From the NCBI GenBank assembly GCA_021828195.1, contig JAKASQ010000001.1, forward strand, positions 419,202 through 483,201: a stretch of 64,000 nt of DNA, given 5' to 3'. The DNA is from Thermoplasmata archaeon (GTDB lineage: Archaea; Thermoplasmatota; Thermoplasmata; Lutacidiplasmatales; UBA184). Positions 33,792 through 41,854 of the stretch are shown in pieces (the first letter of the stretch is position 1; each line of letters opens with the position of its first letter). The notes below the pieces were generated by a model. It was not told the DNA's origin. It saw only the letters and a list, made by a program, of their open reading frames with translations, and searched no databases. Made by a program: the position numbers and the translations under genes.

Positions 33792-34364
33792 CTACGAGAG
33801 CGTCGTGGGAATCGAACCGTACCAGGTGCCCTGACCGGCCGCGTACAGGATGTTCCCGCCGGGCTGTCCGTGCGCCGAGCCGGTATCGATCCACAGCGTC
33901 ATCGCAAGGGTCAATGCATTGTCCGTCGAGTATCCCGGACCTGCGGTCCATCCCGTGCTCGATCCTGCCTGGGGACCGGGAGCGTACGCCACGAGATGAT
34001 TGGACGCGTCGATGAACGTGAAGTTCCAACTCGTGGTCGAGACGGTGAGGCCACTCGCGTTTTGCACGTAGAGGCTGAATGATGAGGGCGCCACACCGCC
34101 GCCCGCGGTCTGGATCTGGACCGCCCAGCAGTAGTCGCCCGCCGCGCACCCGATTTGCCCGACGGCCGGCTGATGCACGCTCGACGTGCCGAACGCGAAG
34201 TTAGACTGCAACGGCGTACCCGAGTGTCCAAGGAGCGGAATCAGGAGCGAGTAGAGCACCGCAGCGATGATCACAGTGATCGCGACTAGGAGGATCGTGG
34301 CGATGATCGGAGAGACTGCACGCCGGCCGCGTCGCAATCGCCTTCGCCGGATCCGTGGGTTCAT
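33792..34364 (-). CDS. type IV pilin-like protein (archaeal pilin N-terminal domain)
   Basis: The protein has 190 residues. It has a class III signal peptide: a very basic leader MNPRIRRRRLRRGRR, then the pilin helix AVSPIIATILLVAITVIIAAVLYSLLIPLLG, in which archaeal prepilin peptidase is expected to cut before AVSP. The rest is a small beta-rich domain with sequons (NAS, NFT) and a Cys pair (CAAGDYC). It should be assembled into a type IV pilus-like fibre or lie in the membrane. No pilus ATPase or platform gene is in this window. A ribosome-binding-like AGTAGGAAG precedes the start. Confidence 0.88.
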   Translation of the reverse strand: MNPRIRRRRLRRGRRAVSPIIATILLVAITVIIAAVLYSLLIPLLGHSGTPLQSNFAFGTSSVHQPAVGQIGCAAGDYCWAVQIQTAGGGVAPSSFSLYVQNASGLTVSTTSWNFTFIDASNHLVAYAPGPQAGSSTGWTAGPGYSTDNALTLAMTLWIDTGSAHGQPGGNILYAAGQGTWYGSIPTTLS

Positions 34365-34659
34365 GGCTTCCTACTTCTGAGCAAACCGGGGCTCTTCGGC
34401 ACCGGACGACGCCCTCCCGCATTTGAAGCTTGAGCCCGAGTGGTCGGCCTGCGTGGGCCGCCTTCCGGCGAACGAATCGGTCCGTACCCCTCCGGCGCGA
34501 CCCGCGGGCCCCCACCGCGAGACGGTTATACACGCAGCAAACGGAGAAGTTGCCTGTTCGACCGGGCGTGTACATCGTTTGACACGTCAGAGACCGCGCG
34601 ATCGGACGTAGTGGGCTCGTTACTGACGCAGAGTGCGGCGTATGTTTAAGTAGCTGAAA
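34365..34659. other. 295-bp divergent spacer with promoter-like boxes
   Basis: The spacer lies between the pilin gene (minus) and the RHH gene (plus). It holds an A/T island GGTTATACAC (34524-34533), which could serve either strand, and TATGTTTAAG (34641-34650), which points to a transcript start near 34673. No ORF or RNA gene recognised. Confidence 0.5.
34643..34650 (+). promoter_or_regulatory. TATA-like box of the RHH/FtsZ-like pair
   Basis: TGTTTAAG predicts a transcript start near 34673, downstream of ATG 34660 and just before GTG 34681. Confidence 0.35.
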
Positions 34660-35181
34660 ATGTGTTCATTTGGCGCAGTCGTGTTCGACAACGCTTCAAA
34701 GCGGGGAAACGGTCGCTCTCGCGAGCGGACGCCTCCCCCGAAGGAACCGGAGGAAGCGCGCATCGCCCTACGGTGCAACCGCAAGGAGCTCGAGCTGCTC
34801 GACTCGTTCGTCGCGGACGGCGAGTTCAAGAGTCGCTCGGAGCTCATGCGCGGGGCGCTGCACGCCTTCCTTCGCGCCCGAGCGCTGTCGGCCGCACCGA
34901 CCCCCCGCGTGGATTCGGAGGGCCTCATGGAGGTCCCCGTCCGCCTGCGCCCCGAAGAGGTAGCGACCTGGGAAGCATACGCCAAGACCATCGCCAATGG
35001 CCGACCTGTGGCGGATCTCCTAGCCGAGGCCGTCCGCCACTACGAGCACAAGCACGAACTGGTCGACCTCGCGAAGCACGGGCGGGAGCGGGTTCGAGAC
35101 GCCGTGGACAGCCGAGCTCAGGTGCATGCGCTCGGCGAGAGCGGCCGCGACCTTGAACGGAAAGGGATGGTCGGTCGGTAA
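34660..35181 (+). CDS. ribbon-helix-helix DNA-binding protein next to FtsZ-like gene
   Basis: The protein has 173 residues in the track ORF; a GTG at 34681 fits the TTTAAG box at 34645 better and would give 166. Residues about 30-75 (ARIALRCNRKELELLDSFVADGEFKSRSELMRGALHAFLRARA) form a ribbon-helix-helix unit of CopG/MetJ type; the remainder is a helical, charged domain (VRLRPEEVATWEAYAKTIANGRPVADLLAEAVRHYEH). It precedes the FtsZ-like gene by 39 bp on the same strand. It probably autoregulates the pair. No toxin partner is evident. Confidence 0.75.
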   Translation: MCSFGAVVFDNASKRGNGRSRERTPPPKEPEEARIALRCNRKELELLDSFVADGEFKSRSELMRGALHAFLRARALSAAPTPRVDSEGLMEVPVRLRPEEVATWEAYAKTIANGRPVADLLAEAVRHYEHKHELVDLAKHGRERVRDAVDSRAQVHALGESGRDLERKGMVGR

Positions 35182-35220
35182 GACGCGGTCAGCGGGGTTC
35201 GAGCGCGATGCGGAACAGGG

Positions 35221-36138
35221 GTGGGGGCGACGTACGAGACGGAGCAGCGAGCAATCGACGAGCATAACCCGGCGCTGGGGAACGGCGCCGTGGACACGAG
35301 CGATGGTCCGGAGGGCTGGCGGTTGGGCCACGACATCCGGTTCGTCCTGGTCGCGGTCGGCGGGGGCGGAGTTCGGATCGGGCGTGAGGTCGCCCGACGC
35401 CGGATCCGGCACCTGGAGACCGTCGCCATCAATTGCGATCCCAAGGTCCAAGGGTTCGACGAGTTCGACCGTCGGATCTATCTAGGTCCGGAAACCGGTG
35501 AAGAGATCGACACGGGAGGTTCGGCGTTCATCGGCGGCGTCCTCGCGCGCGCGGCGGAGCCCGCGCTCGAACGCCTGTTCGATGGCGCGACGTTCGTGGT
35601 GATCCTCGGCAGCCTCGGAGGTGGTGCCGGGAGCGGGGCGCTCCCCCACGTTCTCGAGGTCGCCAGCCGACACGGGCACCTCGTCAGCACGTTCGTCGTC
35701 AAGCCGTTCCGCTGCGAGGGCGAGCGCCGGGCGCTCGCCGAGCGCGCGGTCGGTCGTCTCCAGATGGTCCAGTCGTTCGTGGAGAAGCAGAACCGCGGAC
35801 GCGCGACCCTCAAGGTCCTGGACAATGAGTCGCTCGTCCGCACCTTCGGGCCCGTCGCGTTCACCAAGGTCGCCGGTTACTGGGCCGACGTGGTCTCCGA
35901 ACACATCCAGTCCTCGATCATTGGTGAATTCGAATCCGCGATCACCGCGAACTGGACGTCGTCGGCCGTGGTGCCCTCCGAGCTCTCGAGCCCCCTGGTC
36001 CGTTCGACCGACCCGACCCCGTCCGGGGTGACCCCTCCGTCGCTCCCCAGCCCCCTTCCCGCGGCGGACGCGACGCCTCTCGAGGCCGGCCTCACGATCG
36101 AGATCGTCACCGAGATGCGTCCGCGGGAGCTCCGCTAG
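35221..36138 (+). CDS. shortened FtsZ/tubulin-superfamily GTPase-like protein
   Basis: The protein has 305 residues from GTG 35221. The FtsZ nucleotide-binding half is recognisable: T1 loop AVGGGGVRIG (45-54), AINCDPKVQ (69-77), the tubulin signature LGSLGGGAGSG (129-139), VVKPFRCEGERR (159-170, cf. FtsZ TKPF.FEG..R), VLDNESL (199-205) and a core-helix-like TKVAGYWADVVSEHI (215-229). After it the FtsZ T7 loop (NxDFADV) and whole C-terminal domain are absent; residues 240-305 are Pro/Ser/Thr-rich. Canonical FtsZ is 350-400 residues. It may bind GTP but should lack the residue that triggers hydrolysis in the next subunit. Follows an RHH gene. Divergent FtsZ-like families are known in archaea; membership here is inference. 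Confidence 0.72.
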   Translation: MGATYETEQRAIDEHNPALGNGAVDTSDGPEGWRLGHDIRFVLVAVGGGGVRIGREVARRRIRHLETVAINCDPKVQGFDEFDRRIYLGPETGEEIDTGGSAFIGGVLARAAEPALERLFDGATFVVILGSLGGGAGSGALPHVLEVASRHGHLVSTFVVKPFRCEGERRALAERAVGRLQMVQSFVEKQNRGRATLKVLDNESLVRTFGPVAFTKVAGYWADVVSEHIQSSIIGEFESAITANWTSSAVVPSELSSPLVRSTDPTPSGVTPPSLPSPLPAADATPLEAGLTIEIVTEMRPRELR

Positions 36139-36197
36139 GGTACTCCACCGCTCCGCACGGTCGCCGGGCGGTCGACACCCCGGCCGGCGACCACAAC

Positions 36198-36205
36198 CTT
36201 ATAAT
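36198..36205 (+). promoter_or_regulatory. TATA-like box of the 57-aa membrane protein gene
   Basis: CTTATAAT is centred 27 bases before ATG 36229; among the clearest boxes in the window. Confidence 0.55.
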
Positions 36206-36228
36206 CGGCACGGCATCGAAGTCGCGCG

Positions 36229-36402
36229 ATGGACGGCAAGCTCCTGACCCTCATCCTGCTCATCGTCGTGCCCGCCGCCCTCATCGGGGTGACGATCGCC
36301 TACTTCGGCTCGAACCCGCTATCGATCGTCGGACTGTTCGTCGTGATGATCGCGGGATCGTTCTACCTGCTCTCCTACACCGAGGCGTTCGTCTCGGAGT
36401 AG
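36229..36402 (+). CDS. 57-aa small membrane protein
   Basis: This gene is missing from the ORF track. ATG 36229 to TAG 36400-36402 reads MDGKLLTLILLIVVPAALIG... and ends ...YTEAFVSE. It is two hydrophobic helices separated by YFGSNPLS, with almost no polar residues. A strong TATA-like box at exact leaderless spacing supports it as a real gene with its own promoter. It sits between the FtsZ-like gene and a convergent PAC2 gene. Function unknown; a membrane anchor for the FtsZ-like neighbour is possible but only by position. Confidence 0.65.
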   Translation: MDGKLLTLILLIVVPAALIGVTIAYFGSNPLSIVGLFVVMIAGSFYLLSYTEAFVSE

Positions 36403-36409
36403 TTCGCCC

Positions 36410-37183
36410 CTACCGGTACATCTCCGGCGATATCGGAGGCTTCGTTCCCTCTTCGCCTTGGCCCGCGTGTCCCTTCATCGCCGCGCGCAACGCCTTCTCG
36501 ATCCCCTCGGCCTGCGCCCGGAGCGGCCCCGTGTCGATGTGGATCTCCGGGAGGATCCGGTCGACCGCTTCGATCAGTGTCGCTCCCGCTCGATGGTCCG
36601 GGTACCCCTCACCCGCGCGGGCACTGACCAGTAGCACCGCGACCGGCAGCGGGCCCCCGATCCCCTGGACCAGGAGCGAGCCCGATACGCCTCCGATGAT
36701 CCCCTCTTCGAGTGGAAGCACGCCGCTGGGCGCGAACGCGCCCAGGACGCCCGCATCGGCCCGCGAGATCGCAGCCCAGACCGTCTCCTCCGGTGGTTCG
36801 GTATCGTCGTCGGCATCGCCCTCCGGGTGCGGGATGACCCCCTCGAGGCCGAGGATCCAACGGGCCTTCCGCTCCGTGGCACCCTCCATGATCGTGGTGG
36901 CGAGTGCGGTGGCTTGAGACGGGGTGGGCGGAAACTCCGAGACGACGACGGCGAAGTCCTTGCGCCCGTACACACGGATCGGGGGATGGACCTGTCCGCC
37001 CTGTACGACCGCGATCGGCATCATATCCGGAGCTTCGAAGCGGCCGATCCGAGGAAGCTTGAGGGTGCGGATCATGTACAGCGCCGCGACCGTGGTCGCG
37101 AGTCCCGCGCTCGGGAAGCAGGAGATCACCACGGCTCCTGGCTGGAGCGGGGAGTTCGATTCGTCGGTCCAGCGGAAGACCAT
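36410..37183 (-). CDS. PAC2-family protein (proteasome-assembly-chaperone-like)
   Basis: The protein has 257 residues from ATG 37183 (MVFRWTDESNSPLQPGAVVISCFPSAGLATTVAALYMI); the track start at 37369 is too early. The PAC2 fold is shown by FPSAGLATTVAALYMIRTLKLPRIGRFEAPDMMPIAVVQGGQVHPPIRVYG and IGGVSGSLLVQ...VAVLLVSARAGEGYPDHRAGATLIEAVDRIL. Archaeal PAC2 homologues are linked to proteasome assembly by homology to Pba2, but their exact role is not settled. A TCTAAAT box lies about 35 bases upstream (37215-37221). No proteasome gene is nearby. Confidence 0.83.
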   Translation of the reverse strand: MVFRWTDESNSPLQPGAVVISCFPSAGLATTVAALYMIRTLKLPRIGRFEAPDMMPIAVVQGGQVHPPIRVYGRKDFAVVVSEFPPTPSQATALATTIMEGATERKARWILGLEGVIPHPEGDADDDTEPPEETVWAAISRADAGVLGAFAPSGVLPLEEGIIGGVSGSLLVQGIGGPLPVAVLLVSARAGEGYPDHRAGATLIEAVDRILPEIHIDTGPLRAQAEGIEKALRAAMKGHAGQGEEGTKPPISPEMYR

Positions 37184-37214
37184 GGAGAACCTCGGCTCCC
37201 GCCAGCGACCGCAG

Positions 37215-37221
37215 GGATTTA
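37215..37221 (-). promoter_or_regulatory. TATA-like box of the PAC2 gene
   Basis: TCTAAAT on the minus strand, about 35 bases before ATG 37183. Confidence 0.4.
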
Positions 37222-37262
37222 GACTCGACTCCTGCCGCCCAGGGCCGAGCCGCCCTGGGCCG

Positions 37263-39311
37263 CTACCAGATTGCGACGCGACGATCGTCCGGGCGGCGCA
37301 TCGGCGCGCCCGGGGCGACCCCGAAGGCGCCCCAGAACTCCGGGAGGTTCGAGACGGGTCCGATGGCACGGAACCGACCGGGGGAGTGGGGATCGATGGT
37401 GAGACGCCGGCGGAGCTCCGCCTCGCGCACGTTCGAGCGCCAGATCTGGGCGTAGGAGATGAAGAACCGCTGGACCGGAGTCAGGCCGTCGATCTTCACA
37501 TCGGGGGTGCGGCCGTCGGCGATGCGTCGTTGCAGGGCCTCGTAGGCGATGCCCACCCCTCCGAGGTCGGCGATGTTCTCCCCGGCGGTCAGCTCTCCGT
37601 TGACGTGGGTGCCCGGAAGGGGCTCGAACTCACCGTACTGGTCGATGATCCGCTGGGCCCGGTGCTGGAACTCGGCCGAGTCCGCGGCATCCCACCAATC
37701 CCGCATGTTCCCGTCGGCGTCGTACTTGCGACCCTGGTCGTCGTAGCCGTGCGTAATCTCGTGCCCGATCACCACTCCGATGCCTCCGTAGTTCACGGCA
37801 TCGTCCATCGCCGGATCGAAGAACGGGGGCTGGAGGATGCCGGCCGGGAAGACGATCTCGTTGAGCGTGGGATCGAAGTAGGCGTTGACGGTCGGCGGCG
37901 TCATCTGCCACTCGCTCCGGTCCACCGGCATGCCCACCCGCACGATCATCCGCTGGATCTCGAAGGCCGCGGCGCGCCGGATGTTTCCCAGATAGTCCCG
38001 GCGGGAGATCCGCACGCGGGAGTAATCCCGGAAGCGCTCGGGGTGGCCGATCTTCGTGGTGAACCGATCGAACTTGACGCGGGCGCGTCGGCGGGTCTCT
38101 TCGGTCATCCAGGGGACGCGTTCGAGTCGCTGGCGGAACACCTCCCGCAGGTCCTTCACGAGTTCGGCCATCCGCTGCCGTGCGGCGGGCGGGAAGTACC
38201 GTTGCACGTAGATCCTGCCGAGCGCCTCGCCGAGGCCCTCGTCGACCACCATCGCCGCTCTTTTCCAGTCGGGCTCGGGTCGTTCTTGGCCGAGGAGGCG
38301 ACGGTGGAAGAAGTCGAAGTCCTCGGCATCCACGGCCGCGTGCAGGTGCGGCGCGCTCGCGTGCAGGAGGCGCCAGCGGAGGTAGACCTTCCACTCGGCG
38401 ATGGAGTGGGTGCGCAGGGCCCGGTGCACCGCATCAAAGAACTCCGGCTGACCGACCACCAGATACGGCGCCTTGCCTGCGCCGCGCATGGTCAGGTACT
38501 CCTTCCACCGAAGCGACGGGTTTCGTCCGATGAGCTCCTGCGGGGTCGTCCGGTTGTAGTTCCTCTCCGGATCCCGAAGTGCGCTGCGCGACCGGCTCGC
38601 TTTCGCAAGCTCGGTCTCGATGCGGAGAACCGTACGGGCAGCGGCCGTGGCACGGGCCCTGGGCTCCCCCCACAGGCCGAACGATTTCGAGATGTGGGCG
38701 AGGTAGGCTCGCCGCACGGGGACGAACTCCCTCTTGAGGTAATAGTCGCGATCCGGGAGCGAGAGGCCCCCCTGCATGAGATAGAGCGCGTAGATCGAAC
38801 TGTTCTTCTCGTCGGGCGCGACGGCGGTACGGAAGAGTCCGGGGATCCCTTGGCGGTGGAGTTCCGCGAGCGCGGATACGAGGTCGCGCGTCGAGGAAAT
38901 GGCCCGGATCCGCTCGCTCTCGCGTGCGATCGGTCGGAATGCGAGCTTCTCCCGTTGAGCGGCGTCCATCGCGGAGGCGAAGAAGTCGCCGACCTGCGTG
39001 CGCGGCGTGGGGGCCGATCCCCGTCGCCCGCTCGACGCCTGCTCCAGGATCCCGCGAACCTGTTGGAGGTTCCGCTCGAACAGTTCGTCGAATGCGCTCC
39101 ACCGGGACTTGTCCGCGGGCACGGGGTTCCGATCGAGCCACTGTCCGGTGGCGAACCGGTAGAAGTCCTTGGACGGGTCCGCCGACCGGTCCATGTAGTC
39201 CGCGGAAAATCGGGGCACCCGATCATGGGGCGGAGCGGAAGTCGGGGACGAACGTTCCGGCGCTCGGGGCGGGACCGCCGTTGGGGGCGTGCGGGTGGCC
39301 ATCGTGGTCAA
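37263..39311 (-). CDS. M13-family (neprilysin/PepO-like) zinc endopeptidase
   Basis: The protein has 682 residues. The catalytic half holds NAYFDPTLNEIVFPAGILQPPFF, the zinc motif HEITH (about 517-521) in VVIGHEITHGYDDQGRKYD, and the second motif GENIADLGG (about 574) carrying the third ligand; the end reads RAIGPVSNLPEFWGAFG. The N-terminus has no signal peptide or membrane anchor (MTTMATRTPPTAVPP), so the enzyme is probably cytosolic, as in many microbial M13 members. M13 peptidases are common in bacteria and animals and patchy in archaea, so horizontal acquisition is likely. Substrates are usually oligopeptides. Confidence 0.9.
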   Translation of the reverse strand: MTTMATRTPPTAVPPRAPERSSPTSAPPHDRVPRFSADYMDRSADPSKDFYRFATGQWLDRNPVPADKSRWSAFDELFERNLQQVRGILEQASSGRRGSAPTPRTQVGDFFASAMDAAQREKLAFRPIARESERIRAISSTRDLVSALAELHRQGIPGLFRTAVAPDEKNSSIYALYLMQGGLSLPDRDYYLKREFVPVRRAYLAHISKSFGLWGEPRARATAAARTVLRIETELAKASRSRSALRDPERNYNRTTPQELIGRNPSLRWKEYLTMRGAGKAPYLVVGQPEFFDAVHRALRTHSIAEWKVYLRWRLLHASAPHLHAAVDAEDFDFFHRRLLGQERPEPDWKRAAMVVDEGLGEALGRIYVQRYFPPAARQRMAELVKDLREVFRQRLERVPWMTEETRRRARVKFDRFTTKIGHPERFRDYSRVRISRRDYLGNIRRAAAFEIQRMIVRVGMPVDRSEWQMTPPTVNAYFDPTLNEIVFPAGILQPPFFDPAMDDAVNYGGIGVVIGHEITHGYDDQGRKYDADGNMRDWWDAADSAEFQHRAQRIIDQYGEFEPLPGTHVNGELTAGENIADLGGVGIAYEALQRRIADGRTPDVKIDGLTPVQRFFISYAQIWRSNVREAELRRRLTIDPHSPGRFRAIGPVSNLPEFWGAFGVAPGAPMRRPDDRRVAIW

Positions 39312-39430
39312 CTCCGGAGGTCCGTCAGCGGCTCTCCCTTGATGAAGGCTCGCCCGGTACGCCGCGCTCCGAACCCTGCCTCCCGCCGCCCGCGGTTAAC
39401 CCCAAGTACTGGGCCCCGCTCTCAGCGTTC

Positions 39431-40474
39431 GTGGGGCTCCCGTTCAAGGATATTGTTCAAGCCGAGCAGCTCCCGTGGAGCGCGCTCGCGGGCCGAACGG
39501 TCGCGGTGGATGGCTACAACGCGATCTACCAGTTCCTCGCGACCGTGCGCCAGGCGGACGGCGAGCCGTTCTCCGACGCCCGCGGCCGGCCCACGAGCCA
39601 CCTCATGGGTGTTTTCTACCGGACGACCGCGTTGCTGGGAGAGGGCGTCCGTCCCGTGTGGGTGTTCGATGGTCGACCCCCGGACCTGAAGGCCGGGACA
39701 CTGCGGTCGCGGTTCCGCGCCAAGGAACGGGCCGAGGAGCAGCGCCAGGAGGCCCTCGCCGCCGGCGATCTACAGACCGCTCGACGCAAGGCCGCTCAGA
39801 CCTCACGCCTTACCCCCACCATGGCCGAAGAAGCGATCGATCTGCTCGGTTCGCTCGGCATCCCGACGGTCCGGGCCCCGAGCGAGGGCGAGGCTCAGGC
39901 GGCGCGGATGGCGGCCACCGGGGTGGTCTGGGCCTCCGCCTCCGAGGACTACGACAGTCTCCTGTTCGGTGCGCCTCGGCTCGTCCGGGGGCTCGCCGCG
40001 CGTCGCTCCAAGGGGGTCGACGCCGGCGCCCAGTTGATCGACCGGGACCGGCTACTGCTGACGCTGGGAATCGATGGTGACGAACTGATCCTGGTTGGCC
40101 TCATCGTGGGCACGGACTTCAACGAAGGCGCCACAGGCTACGGTCCGAAGAAGGCCCTAAAGCTCGTCCAGGAGCACCTCGGGTGGGAAGCGACGCTCGC
40201 CCGCGTCGGGATCGATCCGAAGGAAGGGGCAGACGTGGGCGAGATCTTCCGCCATCCCGACACCGTCGATATCCCCGTGCCCGAGTTCCGGCCGATCGAT
40301 GACGCGGCCGTCCTCCGCCGGTTGGTGGACGATCACGGCTTCTCGGAGGAACGCGTCCGCTCCGCGATCGACCGTGCGCGGCGCGGCCTTCGCATCGCAC
40401 CGCGACCGATCCCTGCGGCGACGGCCCGAGGGCGCCAGACGATGCTCGATGGATTTGGCGGAGCCGAACCATGA
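39431..40474 (+). CDS. fen: flap endonuclease FEN1
   Basis: The enzyme has 347 residues from GTG 39431 (MGLPFKDIVQAEQLPWSALAG); the 38924 track start is antisense to the M13 gene. It has an XPG N-domain with VAVDGYNAIYQFL (D27) and PVWVFDGRPPDLK, an XPG I-domain with PSEGEAQAARMA and ASEDYDSLLFG, a helix-hairpin-helix stretch GTDFNEGATGYGPKKALKLV, and a C-terminal PCNA-interaction box RQTMLDGFG (cf. QxxLxxF). It processes flaps in Okazaki-fragment maturation. Its last two codons and TGA stop coincide with the left end of the TnpB element, so the original 3' end was probably replaced; the PCNA box is kept. Confidence 0.93.
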   Translation: MGLPFKDIVQAEQLPWSALAGRTVAVDGYNAIYQFLATVRQADGEPFSDARGRPTSHLMGVFYRTTALLGEGVRPVWVFDGRPPDLKAGTLRSRFRAKERAEEQRQEALAAGDLQTARRKAAQTSRLTPTMAEEAIDLLGSLGIPTVRAPSEGEAQAARMAATGVVWASASEDYDSLLFGAPRLVRGLAARRSKGVDAGAQLIDRDRLLLTLGIDGDELILVGLIVGTDFNEGATGYGPKKALKLVQEHLGWEATLARVGIDPKEGADVGEIFRHPDTVDIPVPEFRPIDDAAVLRRLVDDHGFSEERVRSAIDRARRGLRIAPRPIPAATARGRQTMLDGFGGAEP

Positions 40475-40563
40475 CGATGTCGGCGAGCGCAAGCCCCCCT
40501 ACTTGTTGGTGGGTTAGCGAGCCACTTATGCGATCCGGTACAGTACGGCCACCGCTACCCTCG

Positions 40564-41793
40564 ATGTATCAGCCCTGCAAGTACCGCCTCTACCCGTTTC
40601 CGAATCAGGAGAGGGAACTCCTCCGTCAGCTGGAGGAGTTGCGGTTCCTGTGGAAGTACGCCCTCGAACGACGGCAGGAGGCATGGCGCAAGGAGAAGCG
40701 TTCGATCTCGTATGTGGGCCAGTGTCGGGACCTCGCCCGATGGAGAGCCTACGACAAGGAGGGCATCGGGCGCGTCTACGGCCACGTGGCGCAGGAGACC
40801 CTCGCCCGACTCGGTGACGCCTTCGGGCACTTCTTCCGGTGGGTGAAAGAGGGCGGACGGCCCGGGTTCCCGCGCTTCAAGCGCGAGGTCACATCGCTCT
40901 GCTACCCGGACTCCAACGGCTCGGCGGCCATCGTTCCGGGCCGCAACGGGACCCGGCGACTTCGGCTATCGATGATCGGAGAGATCCCCATCAAAGTCCA
41001 TCGCGCTCCCCCCGAGGGCCGGGTCAAGACCTGTACCATCCAGCGGGAGGGTGATCGTTGGTTCGCCGTGCTCACCTTGGAGGTCCCGGACCCATCTCTC
41101 CCACCGGCCACGCCGCCCGTCTCCCCGGTCGGGGTGGACCTCGGTCTCTCCCACCTCGCCACCCTCTCGACCGGAGAGGTGGTGGATCCCCCGAAGTTCC
41201 TGCGACGGGCCGAGGACCGCCTCACTCGCGCCCAGCGGGTCGTCTCCCGGAGAAAGAGGGGTTCGCACAATCGGGAGAAGGCGAAGGTGCGGCTCGCCCG
41301 ATGTCACGCGAAGGTGCGAGACCAGCGGCGGGACGTTGCTCACAAGCTCACGACGGGGTGGGCGAAGTCCCACGACCTGATCGCCTTCGAGGACATGGAC
41401 CTGCGCAGCCACATGGAGGGGGCCTTCCCGAAGTCCACCGCCGATGCCGGATGGGGGATGCTCCGACAGATGTCCCAGTACAAGGAGGCCCGGCGCTCCG
41501 GGAGATACGTGGAAGTTCCCACGAAGAACACGACGCAGAGCTGCTCGGCCTGTGGCCGTCTCCACGACCCTCCGCTCACGCTCCCGGACCGCACGTATGA
41601 GTGTCGGTGCGGCCTCGTAATGGATCGAGACCTGAACGCGGCGAGGAACGTCCTCGCGCGCGCTCTTCGGGCAGTACCCGGGGGCACCGGGGAATCCACG
41701 CCTGTGGAGACGGGACCTCCACCGCACCGCAAGGGGCGGCGAGTCCGGTCGAGGAGGCAGGAACCGCCACGGGGCACGGGGGTAGCAACTTGA
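40564..41793 (+). CDS. tnpB: TnpB RNA-guided nuclease (IS605 family)
   Basis: The protein has 409 residues from ATG 40564 (MYQPCKYRLYPFPNQERELLRQL); starts at 40471 and 40528 would add left-end sequence. Helix-turn-helix and OrfB N-domain come first, then the RuvC parts with all three acidic residues: D192 (GVDLGLSHLATL), E276 (LIAFEDMDL) and D354 (VMDRDLNAARN). A zinc ribbon is formed by C327/C330 and C347/C349. By established knowledge, TnpB is guided by an RNA from the right end of its element to cut DNA flanked by a target-adjacent motif, helping element retention. The protein is complete, so the nuclease may be active. The C-terminal 40 residues are basic and low-complexity and overlap the presumed guide-RNA scaffold. 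Confidence 0.92.
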   Translation: MYQPCKYRLYPFPNQERELLRQLEELRFLWKYALERRQEAWRKEKRSISYVGQCRDLARWRAYDKEGIGRVYGHVAQETLARLGDAFGHFFRWVKEGGRPGFPRFKREVTSLCYPDSNGSAAIVPGRNGTRRLRLSMIGEIPIKVHRAPPEGRVKTCTIQREGDRWFAVLTLEVPDPSLPPATPPVSPVGVDLGLSHLATLSTGEVVDPPKFLRRAEDRLTRAQRVVSRRKRGSHNREKAKVRLARCHAKVRDQRRDVAHKLTTGWAKSHDLIAFEDMDLRSHMEGAFPKSTADAGWGMLRQMSQYKEARRSGRYVEVPTKNTTQSCSACGRLHDPPLTLPDRTYECRCGLVMDRDLNAARNVLARALRAVPGGTGESTPVETGPPPHRKGRRVRSRRQEPPRGTGVAT

Positions 41794-41854
41794 GTCCCGG
41801 AGGAAGCCACCGAACTCGTTCGGTGGAGGATGTCACGCCCTTCGAGTGCGTACC
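41660..41854 (+). ncRNA. putative omegaRNA (reRNA) scaffold and guide of the tnpB element
   Basis: Placed by analogy to characterised IS200/605 elements: the scaffold covers the 3' end of tnpB to the right terminus, and the guide is the first bases beyond it. Here the end is the hairpin CCACCGAAC-TC-GTTCGGTGG then AGGATGTCAC at 41836, so the guide would begin GCCCTTCGAGTGCGTACC. The 5' limit is a guess. No expression evidence can be had from sequence. Confidence 0.35.
41807..41826 (+). repeat. right-end hairpin of the tnpB element
   Basis: Perfect inverted repeat CCACCGAAC-TC-GTTCGGTGG. The GTG at 41823, best start for the next gene, sits in its 3' arm. Confidence 0.8.

Larger units (their letters stand above)
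40466..41836 (+). mobile_element. IS605/IS1341-type element carrying only tnpB
   Basis: The limits come from comparison with the remnant at 8755..9106: shared left end GAACCATGACGATGTCGGCG followed by AGCGCAAGCCCCCC...GTTAGCGAGCC, and shared right end hairpin plus GTGGAGGATGTCAC. It contains one gene, tnpB; no Y1 transposase tnpA is present here or elsewhere in the window. GAACC at the left edge may be target sequence rather than element. It is inserted between fen1 and the formiminotransferase gene, supplying the stop of the first and the only plausible start region of the second. Confidence 0.82.

Noticed and set aside
36924-39689. 921-aa plus-strand ORF
   Set aside because: Antisense to the PAC2 and M13 genes, both with clear motifs; the ORF has no domain and its length follows from few stop codons in GC-rich DNA. 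Only its final part touches real fen1 sequence in another frame.
40466-41836. Possible tnpA (Y1 transposase) partner
   Set aside because: No HUH/Y1 motif ORF in the element or close by; the element is tnpB-only.
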